Shown here: positions 25,081-37,153 of the stretch, piece after piece
How the letters are laid out: the number at the start of each line of letters is the position of its first letter
Position numbering within the stretch: position 1 is the first letter of the stretch
Source of the DNA: Begonia masoniana
Taxonomy: Eukaryota > Streptophyta > Magnoliopsida > Cucurbitales > Begoniaceae
DNA: 64,000 nt
Direction: 5' to 3'
Assembly (NCBI GenBank): GCA_022432975.1
Contig: CM039502.1
Coordinates: 20,547,228 to 20,611,227 of the forward strand
Notes under the pieces: generated by a model
Told to the model about the DNA's origin: nothing
Database searches by the model: none
Seen by the model: only the letters and a program-made list of their open reading frames with translations
Translations under genes and position numbers: made by a program

Positions 25081-25261
25081 TCATAAATATGTTGCACAGA
25101 TTCGTAGATGATGGTGAAAATTGGAGAAATTTGTTCATCATTGGACGCATCCTTCTTCTTCTTCTTTTTTAGTCACAGGGTTGCTACAGATAATGCATTA
25201 TTAAGATTTAGTTATTGGAAAAACAACAGTAAAATCGGCAAAATTACAGAAAAAATCAAAA

Positions 25262-26372
25262 TCATGCATCCAACAAACATTCAAACGACTGTTTGAAGAC
25301 GACAGATCCCAGAAAGGCGTTCTTTACTTCCTCAGGAGCAGCCATTATACCCTGCTTCAATTCCAGTTTTCACCCAATTAAAACAAAACCCAGAACTTGA
25401 ACAGAAAAGAAGAGATTCTTTTTTATTTACCTGCGAACAAGAAGCATGCATTGTGAAGTTGTTGAAGGAGCTAATCACACACTCATTAACCTCGAGTCCT
25501 AAAGCGTCGAGGATATTCACTGTTAATGATAATAAACCAGGCTTTCCTGAGCAGCAAATCGTAATCCGAGTTTCGCCGTTTCTTTCTTCCACCTCCATCT
25601 GCATACCATTTTTGTTACTTATCTTTGAAACGGAAATCTGGGTTCTCTTTTAATCAAGTTTTTATACCTTTGGGCAAGTTCTAACAAAGAATTCATTTAA
25701 TTTGACGTCCTTAAAATGGCTCACTGAGTCAAATGGATCGGAACCCACTTCGATTTCTTGTTTCAAGTAGCTGATTTTCTCTGACAGTTCTTTCATGTAA
25801 TCAATGGCGTCTCCAAGTATAGCAGTTCTGTCCATCTGTTAATACCAATATTCGGAGATTAAGAGGAAAAACTAGGATTAACGTTCGGATTCATGGTTTA
25901 CCTTGCTAATCTTAGGGACAATGGATCTTAGCATAGTCAGCCTGTCATTCAGTCGCTTTCGTCGTCTTCGCTCGGCCATCAGATTCTTCGATGGCTTTCT
26001 CTGCAACTTCTTCGTCCGAACGTTCCCTTCTGGCGTTGGAACTGCTTCCACTTTGCAAGAGGCTTCAAAGGGAAGTAGACAGAGTTCATCTTCGTCGTCC
26101 AAATTAGAAATCGGGGTTGTGTGAAGGGTACGATGGAAAGAGTCATCTTTTTGCAGAGCTGATAAATCGATAGCTGAAGGGTAGCAGCAGGCTTGGTCCA
26201 GCCGAGGAAAGTTGGTGAAGTTTTGTTGGAACGAATGTGGAAGAAAACTAGGCCAGGTTTCATAAAATGGATCGAAGCTCCAGTCAGCCGAGCAAAGGCT
26301 GTTCATTTCTATGGGAATGGGATCCTCCAAAACGTCTCGTCTCACTGAGAGTAACAGTTCATTAAGTTCCAT
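25262..26372 (-). CDS. bHLH transcription factor, bHLH93-like (four exons)
   Basis: Exons are 26372-25902, 25835-25668, 25598-25431 and 25351-25262, all with GT-AG introns (66, 69 and 79 bp) and phase 0, giving about 298 residues. The basic helix-loop-helix starts near residue 128 ([17 protein letters not shown]) with the E and R residues used for E-box binding. It continues across the first intron ([17 protein letters not shown]). Exons 3-4 encode an ACT-like C-terminal domain ([27 protein letters not shown]). This order and the intron placed right after VPKISK match the Arabidopsis bHLH93/bHLH61 group, nuclear regulators linked to gibberellin, flowering and stomatal lineage partners. MELNELL was chosen as start because the longer in-frame ATG at 26537 lies upstream of the TATA box. 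Confidence 0.92.
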
Positions 26373-26466
26373 CTCTCTCTCTCTCTCTCTCTCTCTCAAA
26401 CTGACAATGGCGATGTCCAGAAGAAGCTTGATAAAATGAACAGCAATGTGCGATAGAATATATAGG
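26373..26466 (-). promoter_or_regulatory. 5' UTR with GA repeat and TATA box of the bHLH gene
   Basis: On the minus strand, CTATATATTC at about 26457-26464 is a good TATA box about 90 bases before the ATG. A (GA)n repeat (26373-26396) lies directly before the start codon. Both agree with a short, purine-rich leader. Confidence 0.6.
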
Positions 26467-26539
26467 CACTCATGATGGAGAAGGAAATAAGAAAAACAAC
26501 TTAGGCCAACACAGTGTGAAGAACAATGACTGGGCAATT

Positions 26540-29170
26540 ATCAATTTAACTTGGTTAATACGAAGGAGACCCACAACTTTGACCTACCTTCTGAACTTCC
26601 CAGACAAAAGAGTGGAGCAGCATCATAGACCTGTCAGGTTTTTTTGGTACTCTTTAACAAATGACCCAAATTGAAACTCCCTCCCTCCCCCTGGTAACCC
26701 AAATTTCAATTTAGTCCCAACGCCGAACATAATGTATTTGGATGTAGTGTAGCTATCCAACAACTAAATACGAGTTACAAACCACGTGTACTAATTTTTG
26801 AGAGACTATAAACGGATTGTGCTTCACTCGTTACTTCTCGAATACAAAGAGTCAAATTACAATGTGTGGTATCGACATCATATACCCACGATATTATAGC
26901 GATCTTTGAATCTAATAAAAAATAATTTTCAGTTATTGGCATCAAATTGCATAAGTTGACATGAGGTGTAAAATATATTGCGTAAAAAATAATTGAGGTA
27001 ATTAATATAAGTTAAAAATGATAAAAATAAAATAAAATATGTGACGAATTTTATCAAGATTTGTTGTTTTGCTAACAATTCAAATTCAAAGTATGATGAT
27101 AACTTTGCTAAAAAATAATTTTGGATATTAAATGTCTCTTGCTTCTAACTTTATGGCTAAATTGCATTTTACGGTATTTCTTTTCAACCAAGATCTCCAT
27201 CCAGTAGAATAATTAACTACACTTTCTTTGTTAAACTTGATATTAATTAGTCACGTTTAACAAAAGTTGATATAATTCATTGCTTCCTTCATCTAAACGT
27301 TGATAGGACAACTTCACGGGCTATATTCCTTTCTAGTCTTCGTCACTTTCCTGTATTCAGAAAATATCATATAAAAATCCATCCTTTAATTAAGTTAATT
27401 TGTTTCAATAAATCTTACTCATAATAATTTAACAATAATACAAATATAAAGTACTATTTATTGTTACTTTTTAATTTTTACACGAAAAATATTTATTGAT
27501 ATAATAAATTAAAATAAATAATTAATTATATCAATAAATATATGTTACACAAATAAATAAATAAATAAAATATTATTTATAATTTAATAAGTACAAGCAC
27601 GTAACATGGCTACAAAGCTATTTATCCGACTCTAAATAGCATTTCAATTTTCAATAATAATTGAATTCTGAGTAATTCTTAAAAATATTAGTTTTTATTA
27701 AAATATTTCCAAAAATTATTATTTTTCATCCACATTTTATATTTTTCTGTGCAGAGAAGCGACCGATTGGTACAATATTTGCAGAAGATAGAGTTGGATT
27801 GCCTATCTTTACGGGAAGGAATAATATTTTGAAGGTACGATTACGAGTGTTGTTTACACTGTTCGTATAGTTTTCTGTGTACTGGGAATTAAGACATTTA
27901 AATAGTGCGACAATATATTGTTTTGATTTAGAAATATTACACCCACTTTATCATTTATGGGTTTTACATTAAACATCGACGTTGTGATTATTGTCGGATT
28001 TTGATTATCTTCTTTTGTACCCAAGACTTATTTTTAACCTTTAGCAATGAACGTTTTGAACAATGCTGTAGATATACAATGTATTTAACTCAATTATGTG
28101 TTTTAACTTGATTTTTAATTTCATTCGAGCTCCATAGATATTTGTTCAACGATTTTGAATTTTGAATTTTGAATTTTTTCAATTGCGCGATACAGTTCGA
28201 AATCAAATTAGAAATTCTATTGATACTTTTCCGATGATTTTGAACTATGTTAATCACACGATAAATTTTAAAATCAAGTTAGAAATTGAATTAAAATACT
28301 TCATTGAATGGAAAACAAAGTGTATATATATACACGAAGAATTTAGTATATAGATTGACGATAATGTTCAAATTAATAATATCTCAATTTTATATTTAAA
28401 AAAAAAAATCAAACGTTAGTGTTTAAGTTCTATTTACCCTAGAATTTAATAGTGCCTTTTTGGCGAGAGAATGAGACGACCATATGTTTTTCATAACCAC
28501 GACAAATATGAACTCTCTCTCCCTCTCTTTCTCTCTCTAAAAAAAGCAGAGACAGCCGACAATATCTACGAAGATACTGATGGAAGAAGCTAAAAACCAG
28601 CGTCTTCTCCCTCCCATAGAACTCGTCTGCTAGTATTTGTTGAATAACTTTTTATCCAGAAGAAAATAGAAAAGAAATGAGGTAAAAAAGGCCAGAAAGC
28701 TGCGAACAGTTGCATCGACAGCTTTTGAGAGACAAAAAATTAGGTTGCCATGAACAGTAGATTCATGCGTGGAGGAGCAGAATACCTGAGGGAAAGGGAA
28801 GAGGAGACATGCCCTATATGAAGACATTTCTACTTCACGAGGAGGCACTTCTTCGTCTTCACGAGAAAAAGAGGATCCTATCCCCACCTGTCTTAAAGCA
28901 TCTATAACTCTGTAGCCGCTGTACTATAAATAATTTCCTCGTTTTTATCATGGTTGAAAATGAAAAGTTAAAATGAAAAAGAAAATTAGCCAAAACATAA
29001 ATTTAAATTCTTCAAAATCAAAATCAAAATACAATTAAATTTTATTTGACATATAAGTAAATTTTATAAAAAATTAAAATAAAGAATACAAGTAATATTA
29101 TTATTTTTTAATAAAACATTATCAACTTTGGTTCACACTCTCCTATCATGGGGTTTGGATTCCATTTTAC
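26540..29170. other. AT-rich intergenic sequence
   Basis: No gene is recognised. A palindromic AT segment at about 27480-27600 (AATATTTATTGATATAATAA and its inverse) is likely a MITE remnant. At 28500-28890 there is a more balanced stretch with CT repeats and a 16-codon open frame at 28577, which I could not connect to any known gene. Confidence 0.45.
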
Positions 29171-29180
29171 TTTTTTTAAA

Positions 29181-30290
29181 GGGTAAATTTCAAAAAAATC
29201 ATGAAGTATGGATATTTCTTGAAAAAATCCTCAAATTAAAAGTCTTCGCAGTCAAAACCTCGAAGTTTTGAAAAACTATCAAAATGAACCCCGGCGAAAA
29301 GCCGATAGCCCCCCAAATCCAAAATTACATTGGATTCGGGGGGCCGATTTAAAAATTCGGCCCCCCGAATCTAAAAAATGGGGGGCCGCATAAACATTTG
29401 GGGGGCCGCATACCCCCCACATAAAAATTCGGGGGGCCACACTGAAAATCGCCGGAGGCCGTATACCTAGGGGCCACACCGAAAATAGTGGGGGCAGATT
29501 TTAAAATAAATAAAAAAAATACTAAATCATATTCAATTCACTTAACATTTTTACCACATGTTTATTATATCATAGGAAGATTATGTAAAAAGTTTCGTGA
29601 TTTTTTAAACCTTTTATGATTTAATATAATTTTTTTTATAAAATAATGTAGTTAAAATTACAATATATCGCACAAGTGTTATAAAATTACAAAAATTTTT
29701 ACATTATTTTCATGATATAATGAACTATTTTCTCATGATATAATGAACATGTGATAAAAATTTCAAGTAAATTAAATATAATTTGGTATTTTTTTAAAAA
29801 TTAAATCCTCATTTCTAATTCAAACGTCAATTTGAGGCATTAAACAATAGATTTTGGGCTTTACTTCACTTAAAATTTTTACCGCATGTTTATCAGATCA
29901 TGGAAAGATTATGTAAAAATTTTCGTGATTTTTTAAACCTTTTAAGATTTAATATAATTTTTTTATAAAATAATGTAGTTAAAATTACAATATATCGCAC
30001 AAGTGTTATAAAATTATGAAAATTTTTACATTATCTTCCCATGATATAATGAATATGTAGTAAAAATTTCAATTGAATTAAATATGATTTGATATTTTTT
30101 ATATTAATTTATAAAAAAAATTAAAAAAATATTTGAAATTGCGGGGGGCCGCAATTTTAATTCGGCCCCCCGCCGGGATCTTTTTTAACAGTTTTCAATA
30201 GTTCAATGTTTTGATTGCGAGGACTTTTAATTTGAGAGTTTTTTCGAGAAATACCTATAAGTCAGAGTTTTTTTTTTTTGAAATTTACCC
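29181..30290. mobile_element. Non-autonomous Mutator-like element (MITE), TSD TTTTTTTAAA
   Basis: Terminal inverted repeats of about 110 bases begin GGGTAAATTTCAAAAAAA on the left and, reversed, at the right end. They are flanked by TTTTTTTAAA at 29171-29180 and 30291-30300. A 9-10-bp TSD with long TIRs is the Mutator pattern. Inside are G-rich hairpins (GGGGGGCCG / CGGCCCCCC, 29335-29500 and 30142-30175) and an internal duplication: a module at about 29530-29800 recurs at about 29865-30100, and each module is itself an inverted repeat. There is no ORF. It lies about 320 bases upstream of the PB1 start codon. Confidence 0.82.
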
Positions 30291-30610
30291 TTTTTTTAAA
30301 CTATAGATGACCGGTTGGGTTCAAGTAGACTCCATTGAACCAACCCGACCAGCCCACTCATTCTCCTCCATATGCCACAGACATTCTTTTATAATTATAT
30401 GTTTTATCTTTCTTATAATTAAACATGAAATGTATAATTATGACTGGACCCAATCAGCTTCCTTCCTAATCACCCTAGATCTGGGTCCCACAACTGTACT
30501 TCACAGAAGGCAGTCAAAGAGTGCATTGCTCAACTTCTTCTATCTTTGTTTTCCTCCTCCGGGCCTCATCTTAGACCCATTTCAAAGATCCCTTTTTTCA
30601 GATTTCTCCA

Positions 30611-30727
30611 ATGAAGACCTATTCATATTCTTCGCGTCCAGAATCCCGAGGCTCCTCCCCTCGTTCCCGCGAAATTGACTGCGAGAACCCAGCTTGGGAC
30701 AAACCTCCTCCCAACTCCACGGCCAGC
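30611..30727 (+). pseudogene. PB1-domain gene, 5' fragment before the Copia-1 insertion
   Basis: ATG 30611 begins MKTYSYSSRPESRG, then SSPRSREIDCENPAWDKPPP. The tyrosine/serine-rich start and SPRSREIDCENPxW are typical of a plant PB1-domain family of unknown molecular role. The coding exon stops at 30727, where the Copia-1 LTR starts, and it resumes in frame at 54873. The upstream 300 bases would be its promoter, now bordered by the Mutator MITE. Confidence 0.8.
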
Positions 30728-30967
30728 TATTAATGTGTAAAATACGACAGTAAAAGATGAATGCAAGGAAGAGTGTTATATTACCTCTTATATTGTTTAA
30801 CAAGACATGAAATGATTTTTTATAAGCTAAGTGTCATGTTACTACTGCCAATAAAAGCTACTTATTCTGCTAAAGACCAGGAAAATTCATAACAGACTAA
30901 ATCCACTAAACCACTACTAGTGTTGACTTGTTCAACTAAAAAACTTGAGTAAAACAAATATCTAACA
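30728..30967 (-). repeat. Copia-1 3' LTR
   Basis: This pairs with 54605-54872. On the minus strand it begins TGTTAGATATTTG, right after the tract GGTTTAAGGGAT. It lacks about 30 bases present in the other LTR. The outer end (TATTAATG on the plus strand) is set by where the two LTRs stop matching. Confidence 0.8.
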
Positions 30968-31400
30968 ATCCCTTAAACCCAATGTTTTCAGTTTAGTTGA
31001 GATTATCAAAAGCACAAACTCCAGGCAACTTTCTTACCTTCTGGAACACAAGAAATTTTAAAGGCTTTGTCATTGTATCAGCAATTTTATCTTCAATTTT
31101 GCAGTAAATAACTTCAATGACTTCATCCTTTGTGAGTTACCTTAAGAAATGAAACCTGACATCGATGTGTTTGCTTCTTCTATGTAACACAGAATTTTTG
31201 AAGAGTTTGATTGTTGAGATATTATTATAATAAATTACAGTTGCTCCTTCTTGCCTGAACTGGAGTTCTTGAAGTATCCTTCTGAGCCAAATTGCTTAAC
31301 AGGCACAAGCTGTTGCAGCTAAAAATTCTGATTCAGTTGTTGATAAAGTAACAATGCTTTGCTTTTTAGAAGACCAAGCAATAATTCCTGAACCAAATAT
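30968..31400 (-). pseudogene. Copia-1 RNase H, C-terminal part
   Basis: The minus strand reads FGSGIIAWSSKKQSIVTLST, TESEFLAATACA, then after a stop AIWLRRILQEL, SKHIDVRFHFL and IADTMTKPLKF. This is the end of Copia RNase H. The preceding piece (SDYANDKDDRKSTSGYVF) is at 49212-49270, on the far side of the Copia-2 insertion. Confidence 0.85.
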
Positions 31401-31405
31401 GAACA

Positions 31406-32069
31406 TATAGATTGGAAAGTGTTCGTTGTTACGGAAGTTCGATTCAAAACAAACTTTCCAATAATCCAAGTATAAGAAAATTGAACAACTAACAATAAAA
31501 TCACACGCACAATGCAAAACAATTTTTAGCGTGAAAAACTTCTCAAGACGAGAATAAAAACCATGGGATCTGTATAGGTCGCTTAACAATCAATTATGAT
31601 CAATATGGGTACAATCAAAGGTTCTATCTAGATCATCAAACTAGAGGCATACAACACTTTCATCAAGATCAAATAACAATCTTGACAAACAACAAGACAC
31701 AAGAAAGAGCAAACAAAAAAGAAGTTAATAAATGAGTACCTAAATCAATACAGTTATGTTTTTCCTTTGTCAGACAAATTTAGAAGCCTCAAAAACTGAT
31801 CTCCACCGTTCATAATGTATTCCTAGATGTCACAAACAAACTATCAAATTTCAAGCCGATCCAACAGTTTAAACTTCGGCTACCTCAATTCTCCTCCAGC
31901 TGTGCAATGAACTTCGAAAATGAGTTTTGTTTTCTCTCTTCTCTATTCTCTTGTTGTTTTTGTGAATGAACACACATACTAAATGAGATTAGGTCTTCTA
32001 AACATATTATTCAAGACATGGGCCTAAAATTAAGACCTCATCAAGTTGGGCCGAGGAAAAAACCCAACA
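31406..32069 (-). repeat. Copia-2 3' LTR
   Basis: This matches 36950-37153 plus 48733-49206. On the minus strand it starts TGTTGGGTTTTTTCC, directly after GGTCGGGAGAGTT, the polypurine tract. The outer few bases (TATAG versus TTTG in the partner) are ambiguous. Confidence 0.82.
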
Positions 32070-32074
32070 AACTC

Positions 32075-33765
32075 TCCCGACCGACTAGTTGGAAGGCATT
32101 GTTAACCTGACAACCGAGCGACAAAAGTCAAACTTATTACGCGACAACACCTTTGTCAACATATCCGATCCATTATCATCTGTGTGAATCTTTTCAAGTT
32201 CCAACATCTTATCATCCAAAACGTCATTAATCTAATGATAACGAATTTCAATGTGTTTTGACTTCAAGTGAAAAAAAAGAATTTTTCGTAAGATGAATTG
32301 CACTTTGATTATCATAAAATAAGACATATTTTTTGTTGTTTCAACTCAAGTTTTATCATGAACTTTTTCAACCACAACAATTCCTTTGTTGCCTTCACAA
32401 CGGTTATAAGCTCGGCTTCGATAGTCGAAAGAGCAACAAACTTTTGCAATTTAGATTGTCAAGCCACGTCTCCCCCGAAAAAAGTCACCATATGCCCTGA
32501 AATAGATTTTTGATCATCCAAGCTTCTGGCCAAATCCGAATCCGTAAACCCAACCAACATAAGATTCTTACATCCCAAAGTTAGTCTAAGATCCGTCGTT
32601 CCCCAGAGATTGTTGTTTTTCCAGATTCGAAAGATATCTACTCACCATGTCAATGGCGTGCGCTATATCGGGTCTTGTGCAAACCATGACGTACATCAAG
32701 CTACCAACCGTCGAAGAATACAAAATGTTCTTCATAGAAAACTCCTCATCATCGATAGAAGAATAATGATTATGACTAAGCTTAAAGTGAGAAGCAAGAA
32801 GAACACTCATCGCTTTAATTTTATCCAGGTTGAAGCGTTGAAGAACTTTCTTAATGTACTTTTCTTGTGACAAATGCAATTTCTTGTCATCTCGATCACG
32901 GATGACTCGAATTCCAAGGACTTGATGCGCCGATTCCAAATTTTTCATAGAAAATGACTCACTCAAAGTCCCTTTTAGCTCATTGATTCTTGAAATGTTC
33001 CATCAAACAATCAACATATCGTCGACATAGAGCAAAAGAATAATAAAATCACCATTGGAATTTTTTTGCACAAAAACACAATGTTCGATTTTGTTCATCT
33101 TGTACCCATGTTCAACCATTACCAAACTAAACTTTCGATTCCATTTTCATGGCGCTTGTTTCAAACCGTAAAGGCTCTTCACCAATTTGCAAACGTAGCC
33201 TTCCTTCAATTTTTGTTGGAAACCCTCCGGTTGTTCCATGTATATCTCTTCTTGTAAGTCTCCATGAAGAAAAGCTGTCTTCACATCTATTTGTTCAACA
33301 TCTAGATTAAAACTAGCGGCTAAACCAAAAACAACACGAATGGATTCCATTTTCACTACTCGCCAAAGTCAATACATTTTCTTTGCGAGAAGCTTCTCAC
33401 TACCAACCGAGTCTTGTATCGAGGTTGTGAAGTATGTTCATCTTGCTTCAATCGATACACCCATTGATTTTTCAAGGCCTTCTTGCCCTTAGGTAACTTT
33501 GTTATCTCGAAAGTGTTGTTCTCTCGAAGAGATTGCATCTCATCCTCCATGACATCCATCCATTTCTTTTTGTTTTCGTCTTCCAATGCTTCTTGAAAGC
33601 TCTCGGGTTCTCCTCCATCAGTGAGAAACACATACTCATGTGACAGGCACCTAACTGAAGGACGTCTCTCACCAGTAGACCACCTTGGTTCATTAGAAAA
33701 AATGAATTCCTCAACATTTTCATTCTCTTGCTCATCACCATTTTCAACATTAGCTTCAACGCTAG
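32075..33765 (-). pseudogene. Copia-2 reverse transcriptase and RNase H
   Basis: From right to left the minus strand has the acidic linker and RT start (MDVMEDEMQSLRENNTFEI, NQWVYRLKQDE), [28 protein letters not shown], the catalytic YVDDMLIV at 33018-33029, and VMVCTRPDIAHAIDMVSRYL. RNase H traces run to about 32100. Frameshifts near 33356 and 33145 and several stops break the frame. Confidence 0.85.
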
Positions 33766-33973
33766 TGTGATGACCCGGATGTGTAAGTATGTGTACGATG
33801 GCTGCACAAACCGGAACCCAGATGGCGGTACGTCTGCCCGGGCAAATCGAAAGGTGACGGGTCGTAAAAAGGGGGTCGTCACGATCCCACATCGCTTGGG
33901 GAAGTATGTGGAAATGAAACATATGTAAAGAGACCCTCCCAAGATAGCAAGACGCGTTTTTGAGCACAATTGA

Positions 33974-34054
33974 CAACGGATCCTATAAGAACTCCGAAGT
34001 TAAAAGTGCTTCGGCGAGAGTAGTACTAGGTTGGGTGACCGACTGGGAAGTCTT
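33974..34054 (+). other. 5S rRNA-like domain in Cassandra LTR 1
   Basis: CGGATCCTATAAGAACTCCG, GAAGTTAAAAGTGCTTCGGC and AGTAGTACTAGGTTGGGTG match plant 5S rRNA through the A box, intermediate element and C box. In this family these sequences can act as an internal RNA polymerase III promoter. Confidence 0.85.
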
Positions 34055-34420
34055 CGCCAAACAAAGCCGTGAGGGGAGATATTGGGCTGCAGCCCAATCC
34101 CCAGAGCGGACAATATCTTGCTGGGAAAAAATGATCGTTACAAATGGTATCAGAGCCTGTACCCAATCGAAAATGTGGCCAACGAAGACGTTGGGCCCCC
34201 AAGGGGGGGGTGATTGTGATGACCCGGATGTGTAAGTATGTGTACGATGGCTGCACGAACCGGAACCGGATGACGGTACGTCCGCACGGGCGAACCGAAA
34301 GGTGATGGGTAGTAAAAAGGGGTCGTCACAATCCTACATCGCTTGGGGAAATATGTGGAAATGAAACATATGTAAAGAGACCCTCCCAAGATAGCAAGAC
34401 AAGTTTTGGAGCACAATTGA

Positions 34421-34500
34421 CAACGGATCCCATAAGAACTCCGAAGTTAAAAGTGCTTTGGCGAGAGTAGTACCAGGTTGGGTGACCGACTGAGAAGTTC
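34421..34500 (+). other. 5S rRNA-like domain in Cassandra LTR 2
   Basis: This is the same domain as in LTR 1, with ACGGATCCCATAAGAACTCC and GTAGTACCAGGTTGGGTGAC. Small differences from LTR 1 show independent mutation. Confidence 0.85.
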
Positions 34501-34594
34501 TCACCAAACAAAGCCGTGAGGGGAGGATATTGCGTTAAGGCCCAATCCTCAGAGCGGACAATATCTTGCTGGGAAAAGGGGTCGTTACAACTAG

Positions 34595-36900
34595 AATCAA
34601 CATCAATATCAACAAAATCATTAGTAGTTAAAGGATCTCCAACATGTAAATCCATACCTTGATTTTCAATTGGTACATCGTTGGTGATTATCGGGGTAGG
34701 AGCAATTGGAATTGGATCCATGTCAACCATCTCTTTATTTGCTTGAGTAGAAACAACCTTGTCCACCTTGTCGATATTTTCAATGGTATAATCCTCCATA
34801 AATACAATATCTCGACTGCGAACAAGCTTCCTATTAATCAGATCAAAGAACCGTTATCCAAACTCATCAAGCCCATAGCTGACAAACACGCACTTCTTGG
34901 TCTTGTCTTCCAACTTTGACCTCTCGCCTTTGGTAACATGCACATAAACCATACACCCAAATACCCGTTTATGATCATAAGAGACATCTTTACCACTCCA
35001 AACACGGTTCGGCACATCAAAGTTTAAGAGAACACATGGTGTGAGGTTTAGCACATGTACCACAGTACTCAATGCTTCACCCCAAAAATATATCAAAAAT
35101 TTTGCTTGTGAAAGCGAACACCTCACCTTTTCCACCAATGCCCTATTCATTCTTTTGGCCAACCCATTCAATTGTAGTGTTTTCGGAGGTGACTTTTGGT
35201 GACGAATACCTTGTTCTCGATAATACTCATCAAAATGTCCTATGTACTCCCCCCCGTTATCCGTTCAAATACATTTGAACTTTTTCCTAGTTTTCCTCTC
35301 GACCAAAGCTTGAAACACTTTGAAGGTATCTAGCACTTGATATTTCGTCTTCAATGTATAAGCCCAAACTTTTTGAGAATGATCATCGATAAAAGTTACA
35401 AAGTAATACGCATCACCAAGTGGCCTTGTCTTCATCGGCCCACACACATCGGAATGTACCAAGTCTAGTAACTCCGACTTTCTTTTCGATGCGGACGATC
35501 TAAACGCCACCCGTCTTTGTTTTTTGGCCAAGTAATGCAGACACCTCTTCAAGTACGCATTTGAAACCCTACATAGCACAATCTTCTTAGCCAACATAGC
35601 TAAGCCTTTCTTGCTTATATGAGTCAAGCGCTTCTGCCACAACTCAGAAGAAGAATCATTTTCACAAATATTGATGTAAAACTTGGATATCCCAAACCAG
35701 ACGACATACAAATTCAAACGCCGCTTGCCTTTGCAGCAACCATCAATCCCTTTTTAAGCTTTCATTCATAACCCGAAAAGAAATTGCAAAAGCCTTCATC
35801 ATCCAATCTTCCAATCCATAAAAGATTGAAGCGAATATTGAGAATATGCTTAACACCTTTAAGAACAAGAGTAGTTCCATTAGTCATCTCAATACAAACA
35901 TCACATATTCCGACCACTTTAGCTTGACCACTATTGCCCATGCAAACAATACCAAAATTACCGGCCTCATATATTGAGAAAAGATCTCGTCGTGAGGTAG
36001 TGTGGGTAGAAGCATCACTATCCACGATCCAATCTATCTCATCACAAGATACATTAACATTCTCAACATCATTATCACAAACAACAAGAAAATTATCTAC
36101 AATAGCAACATCATCATGATTTTTACCTTTTTTGTTGTTGGCAGTGGTGGTGGTGTTGTTATTTTTTCTTCTTGTTCTCATTCTTCAACTTTCGACAATT
36201 CTTCTTTATATGGCCCTTCAAACCATAATGATGACACTCAAAGTTTGTCCACCTATTAGAAACCCCACGTGATGTGCTACGATCACTCGAACCACGACAT
36301 TGACTCCTCCCCCTCGATTCGGTAATCAACACCTCAGATTGTGAAGAAGAACCTTATGCCTTTCGTCTCATCTCTTCATTCAACAAACTACTCTTGACTA
36401 AATCCATTTAGAGAACACCATTCAGAGCGAAATTCGACAACGTCGTTCTAAAAGTCTTCTATAAGCTAGGCAAAGTACCAAACATCCATAAACCTTGTAT
36501 CTCGTCATCAAAGCAAAGTTTCATTGCAGTCAATTGATTAATGATTCATTGAAAAATATTCAAGTGGTCAGTCATTAGAGAATGATCTTGATACCTTAAG
36601 GACATCATTTTCTTGATCACAAATAGCTTATTATTTCTCGTTTTCGTCTCATACAATTCTTCAAGTTTGGACCAAAGAATACGAGCATGAGTAACCGAGA
36701 TCACATAATTCAAAACATTGTCATCAACCCATTGACGAATGTAACCACATACTTGTTTATGCAACAAATTCCACTCATCATCGCTTTTGTCTGCGGGCTT
36801 GTCTGTAGAGAACACCAATAAGTGAAAACCTTTGACATAAAGTAAGTCCTCCATTTTAATTGTAATTAGATCCATTCAAGCTCGCCATTCTAGATGTGTT
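34595..36900 (-). pseudogene. Copia-2 gag, protease and integrase
   Basis: From right to left: gag (36875-36546, with LWSKLEELYETKTRNNKLFV and MMSLRYQDHSLMTDHL), a CCHC knuckle near 36190-36240 (CHHYGLKGHIKKNC), and protease with WIVDSDASTHTTS near 36040. In the protease the usual active-site glycine is aspartate. Then come the integrase zinc region (LWQKRLTHISKKGL) and core (SDVCGPMKTRPLG, ERKTRKKFKC), ending with FGCMVYVHV near 34960. Frame breaks lie at about 36180, 35740 and 35200-35260. It is non-functional. Confidence 0.85.
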
Positions 36901-36949
36901 AGTCTCCATCCTTATACCCAAATAAAAAAACTATGCTCTGATACCAATT

Positions 36950-37153
36950 TGATTGGAAAGTATTTGTTGCAACGAAAGTTCGATTCAAAACAAACTTTCC
37001 AATAATTCGAGTATAAGAAAATTGAACAACTAACAATAAAATCACACCCACAATGCAAGATAATTTTTAGCGTAGAAAACTTCTCAAGATGAGAGTAAAA
37101 ATCACGGGACCCATATAGGCCACTTAACAATCCACTATGATCAATATGTGGAA
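36950..37153 (-). repeat. Copia-2 5' LTR, part 1 (before the LTR insertion)
   Basis: This matches 31409-31610 closely. It is cut at 37153, and the continuation is at 48733. Confidence 0.85.

Larger units (their letters stand above)
33766..34589 (+). mobile_element. Cassandra TRIM, complete, with two LTRs
   Basis: LTRs at 33766-34142 and 34214-34589 (377 and 376 bp) start TGTGATGACCCGGATG and end CGTTACA. The 71-base internal part has only the primer site (TGGTATCAGAGC, 34145) and a G-rich tract before the second LTR. Flanks are GCTAG (33761-33765) and ACTAG (34590-34594), a 5-bp TSD with one change. It lies in the Copia-2 integrase-RT linker. Both LTRs carry a 5S rRNA-like domain. Confidence 0.93.

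Noticed and set aside
26373..26537. Longer N-terminus of the bHLH protein starting at 26537
   Set aside because: It would translate the TATA box and the GA repeat of the leader; family members start near MEL.
28577..28627. 16-codon open frame after a CT-rich leader
   Set aside because: Too short to support, and I recognise no peptide family.
33502..33969. 155-residue and 206-residue minus-strand frames joining Cassandra and Copia-2
   Set aside because: They read through the Cassandra LTR into degenerate pol; the fusion is a chance open frame.
33974..34054. A genuine 5S rRNA gene
   Set aside because: Only the internal part of 5S matches, and the flanks are Cassandra LTR with TRIM structure.
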